A DNA stretch of 64,000 nucleotides, taken from contig NC_087093.1 in NCBI RefSeq assembly GCF_963855985.1, forward strand, positions 16,073,001 through 16,137,000, given 5' to 3'. Below the pieces are notes generated by a model, which was not told the origin of the DNA, made no database searches, and saw nothing but the letters and a program-made list of their open reading frames with translations. The stretch is from Ostrinia nubilalis (Eukaryota; Arthropoda; Insecta; Lepidoptera; Crambidae). This document shows positions 61,337-64,000 of this stretch, piece by piece (position 1 is the stretch's first letter; every line of letters begins with the position of its first letter). The position numbers were made by a program, and so were the translations under genes.

Positions 61337-61762
61337 ATTGCATATTCTTGAACAACTGATTTGATACAAGTTTTCCACATTAATTTATTCAGGGTGGTAA
61401 TTAAACCGGCTTACTTTTAATAGCATTTTTGTCCTCTAAAAATCTATGTTATCCTCTGAATACAATTATGTTCTTGGGGTTGTTGGTTCATCAATTCTTA
61501 GTACCTAATTAAGTCTATTTTTCCTTTCTTGCTTTGTGATAAGAATACGTCGCACAATACCTCTGTATCGCCTATTTCGTAAGTTGACGCCGTCATTAAG
61601 AATTCCCACGATAGAATACTCAGTACTCACTAAAGTATTTAAAAAATAGTAAATTATTCGATAAAGCACGTTGTATTTAAGCGTTGTGTCTATCAATTAA
61701 TGACACATCTAAAATTCAGTGGTATTTTTAATTGCAATTTGTCTTTCAAAATTGAAATTAAC

Positions 61763-62040
61763 GCCCGTATTCACAAACGATGCTTGCTTAAGTGAAGCAA
61801 ATCGAACGCACAGCGTTGAATAGAGCTCTGTGATTGGTTCGTGTGTGACCCTGTGCGTCCACGCGCACTTTGTGACCTCATAAATGTTTGCAAGGGATGT
61901 CTAAAGTAGCGGGTAGGCGCTGGATGCAGGCCGCCACCAACCGGCCATTGTGGAAATGATTGGGGGAGGCCTATGTTCAGCAATGGACGTCCAATGGCTG
62001 AAATGATGATGATTATGATGATGATGATGATGATGAGTAG
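61763..62040. mobile_element. CGCCCGTATTCAC MITE half joined to an RTE tail
   Basis: 61763-61890 is the left part of the 28673-type MITE, broken at AATGTTTGCAAGG. From 61905 to 62038 follows a plus-strand RTE 3' end (GCTGGATGCAGGCCGCCACC to GGCTGAAATGATGATG). The open frame spanning both on the minus strand is spurious. Confidence 0.65.
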
Positions 62041-62428
62041 ATACATTTTTGTAATGTCAAGCAGACTCGCAGTCGAAGGCTAGCTATTAATTAATGCTAA
62101 TGACCGTACTGATTTCAGTTGCTAATTACGCTCTGTTTGATTCTGTTATCATTTTGTTCTTCCTGTTCAAAACTTTCACACTGATAACTAGATCTCCCAC
62201 AAGCTACCAAGTAAAAATTATTCTTACGGCTCTAACATAAGGTCGAGATTTGTATACTTTGAAAGTGCACCAAAAACTTTTGTTTACGATAAAAAAAAAA
62301 CATACGGGTCGAATTGAGAACCTCCTCCTTTTTTTTGAAGTCGGTTGATAACCAATCTGCGTTAACTATTACATTCATTACTTAAATCCAAATTAATTAG
62401 CTTTTATCCAGGAAAACATACTGAAAAG

Positions 62429-62848
62429 TAGGGATGTTATGGATATGTAGTTTCGGTTATGGATACGGTTACGGATATAGGAATAATATTATACCGGTTT
62501 CGGTTACGGTTACGGATACTTTTTTATTTCGGATATCCGAAAGTTTCGGTTACGGTTACGGATATTTGTACTTTAGAATGCAATTTGCAATAGTTTTCCA
62601 ACACGGTTCATTCATGGCCGCACACTTTACTTCCAATAAAAAGTAATAAAAAAATAAAAATTGATATTAAATGGCATTATAAAGGTAAATCAGGCTGTTA
62701 TACCTTTACATAATTATACAAAAAACAATTTAAACTGCCTACATCCGAAACTTTTGAATCGGTTACGGTTACCGTTTCGGATATTCTTTTATTTCGGATA
62801 TCCGAAAGTTTCGGTTACGGTTACGGATATACATATATAACATCCCTG
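62429..62848. repeat. 420-bp hAT-type MITE with GGTTACGG tracts and perfect 8-bp duplication
   Basis: Ends TAGGGATGTTATGGATAT and CAGGGATGTTATATAT (inverted), flanked by CTGAAAAG at 62421-62428 and 62849-62856. The interior repeats TTTCGGTTACGGTTACGGAT in both orientations. Non-coding. Confidence 0.85.
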
Positions 62849-62856
62849 CTGAAAAG

Positions 62857-64000
62857 GACACGTCATCGTCATAATGAACAATGAATCCAGGCCTATTTAT
62901 AAGGAAATAAAGTCATTGTCAAAATTTTGGTTAATCTTATCTATGACTTAATAGATCATTATTCACTTTATTGTTAAGATAAGAATTACTAGTTAATGGG
63001 AAAATGTTACCGTAACAGGTAAATCGGAAGTGATTAAGTTTGACCAAATGACTAAGGTGATTAGTAAATAATATTGTGCCTTAACTTTGCTTAGTGCTAG
63101 TAAACGATTTCAATCACTTACACTAATTGAAAAAAGTAACTAATCACTAGGTACTTTTGTAAGAAGTTGTATCTACTTACCTACTTACTACACACTATGT
63201 AAGTACATACTTACGCATTAATTGTACGCAACTGTTAGTCATACAAAATCATGCATGGTGCAGTAAATATCCATTTAATTGTATGTTCTTGACTGTTCAG
63301 GTATTCAACGCACCTCATCTGATTCCGCAAAAATTACTCACGAGTCCATTCATGTCTTACACACTATAATGACTCAACTTCACGTTAAGGACAGGTTTTT
63401 ATTTATTTTATAATGACTATCAGAGGGTTATGTCACCCGTTTGAATTCATTGATTTACTCAACTAAAAAAACTTTAAATTGTTAGTATAGTCGCGTCGCA
63501 TGGCGCTAAACACTATTTATGAAATGATTCACATACAGGTTTATGTATTTGTTATGAGGAAATTAAATGTAAACTAAGACATCAGTCATTTGAGTTCATT
63601 TTTAAGTTTTTTTTAATATTTTAATTTTTAAGATACTGAATTTATAAAAATAACAGCCTACTTAAAGTCAATTTAAATCATTGCAATTACCTGTTATTTA
63701 ATTTTGTGATGATTTAAATTGATTGGATCAAGATATTATTTCTAATAGCGCCTACATTATCTAAAGAGCAATAAGTTGTTAATGAAACACACTGCAACTT
63801 TATTCATATAAAGCGCCTACCTACATTATTTAAAGAGCAATAAGTTCTTAATGAAACATTCTGCCATTTTACTTGGATATATTTTCAATGATTTTATTTT
63901 AATACAAACAGCAACACTCAAGTTTATCATTGTGTCTGACTGTGTCATCTCTATTAGTTAAAAAAGTCTTTCTATTGTAAATGAAATTCCAAAGCATAAA
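62857..64000. other. AT-rich intergenic DNA
   Basis: No gene recognised. An imperfect tandem duplication lies at 63746-63866: GCGCCTACATTAT, then TAAAGAGCAATAAGTT, twice with a period of about 64 bp. Confidence 0.5.

Noticed and set aside
61771..62046. 91-codon minus-strand frame
   Set aside because: It spans a MITE fragment and an RTE tail, including a microsatellite; not a gene.
62434..62646. Frame encoding a Gly-Tyr repeat peptide
   Set aside because: It is the translation of GGTTACGG/GGATAT simple repeats inside a hAT MITE with a clear target duplication.

Overview
The window is nuclear DNA from an animal, most probably a moth or butterfly (Lepidoptera). The evidence is split genes with short exons and GT-AG introns, AT-rich intergenic DNA, and a dense load of typically lepidopteran repeats. 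These include Helitrons ending in hairpin plus CTAG, RTE-like LINE tails ending in (GAAC)n or (ATG)n, Jockey/CR1/R1 LINE remnants, tRNA-derived SINEs and many MITEs. There is no bacterial operon structure, and the species cannot be named from sequence alone.

Three host genes can be read exon by exon. (1) On the minus strand, from the left edge to 6017, lies a fatty acyl-CoA reductase: 11 exons, 414 residues visible, C-terminus beyond the window. (2) On the plus strand, 12677-14465, lies a three-exon gene for a 146-residue secreted protein resembling the insect MBF2 family. (3) On the minus strand, 43517-60794, lies a complete 22-exon integrin alpha subunit of 944 residues, with signal peptide, FG-GAP propeller, calcium sites, one membrane segment and a KFGFFSR tail motif. 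All its splice phases join into one open frame. I see no functional link between the three genes.

Between 14.9 and 43 kb I find no host gene; this part is a transposon graveyard. It holds a 2.1 kb foldback (14941-17072), a hAT-like element with a perfect 8-bp target duplication whose interior is an R1-like reverse transcriptase fragment (17422-19546), tandem Helitrons with about 134-bp modules (24688-26347), a 1.1 kb palindrome (27448-28548), a TIR element with a nested Helitron (32067-33260) and a composite inverted repeat (about 35928-39260). Integrin introns are also full of insertions. Two of them end only 8 and 17 bp from a 5' splice site.

The most unusual structures are a palindromic MITE family with a tRNA-like sequence at its centre, the R1 fragment inside hAT ends, and GC-rich elements at 36-39 kb and 47-48 kb that share a terminal module. 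No previously unknown gene system was identified. Splice sites were placed by eye from GT-AG signals, frame continuity and recognised protein families; no search was run.
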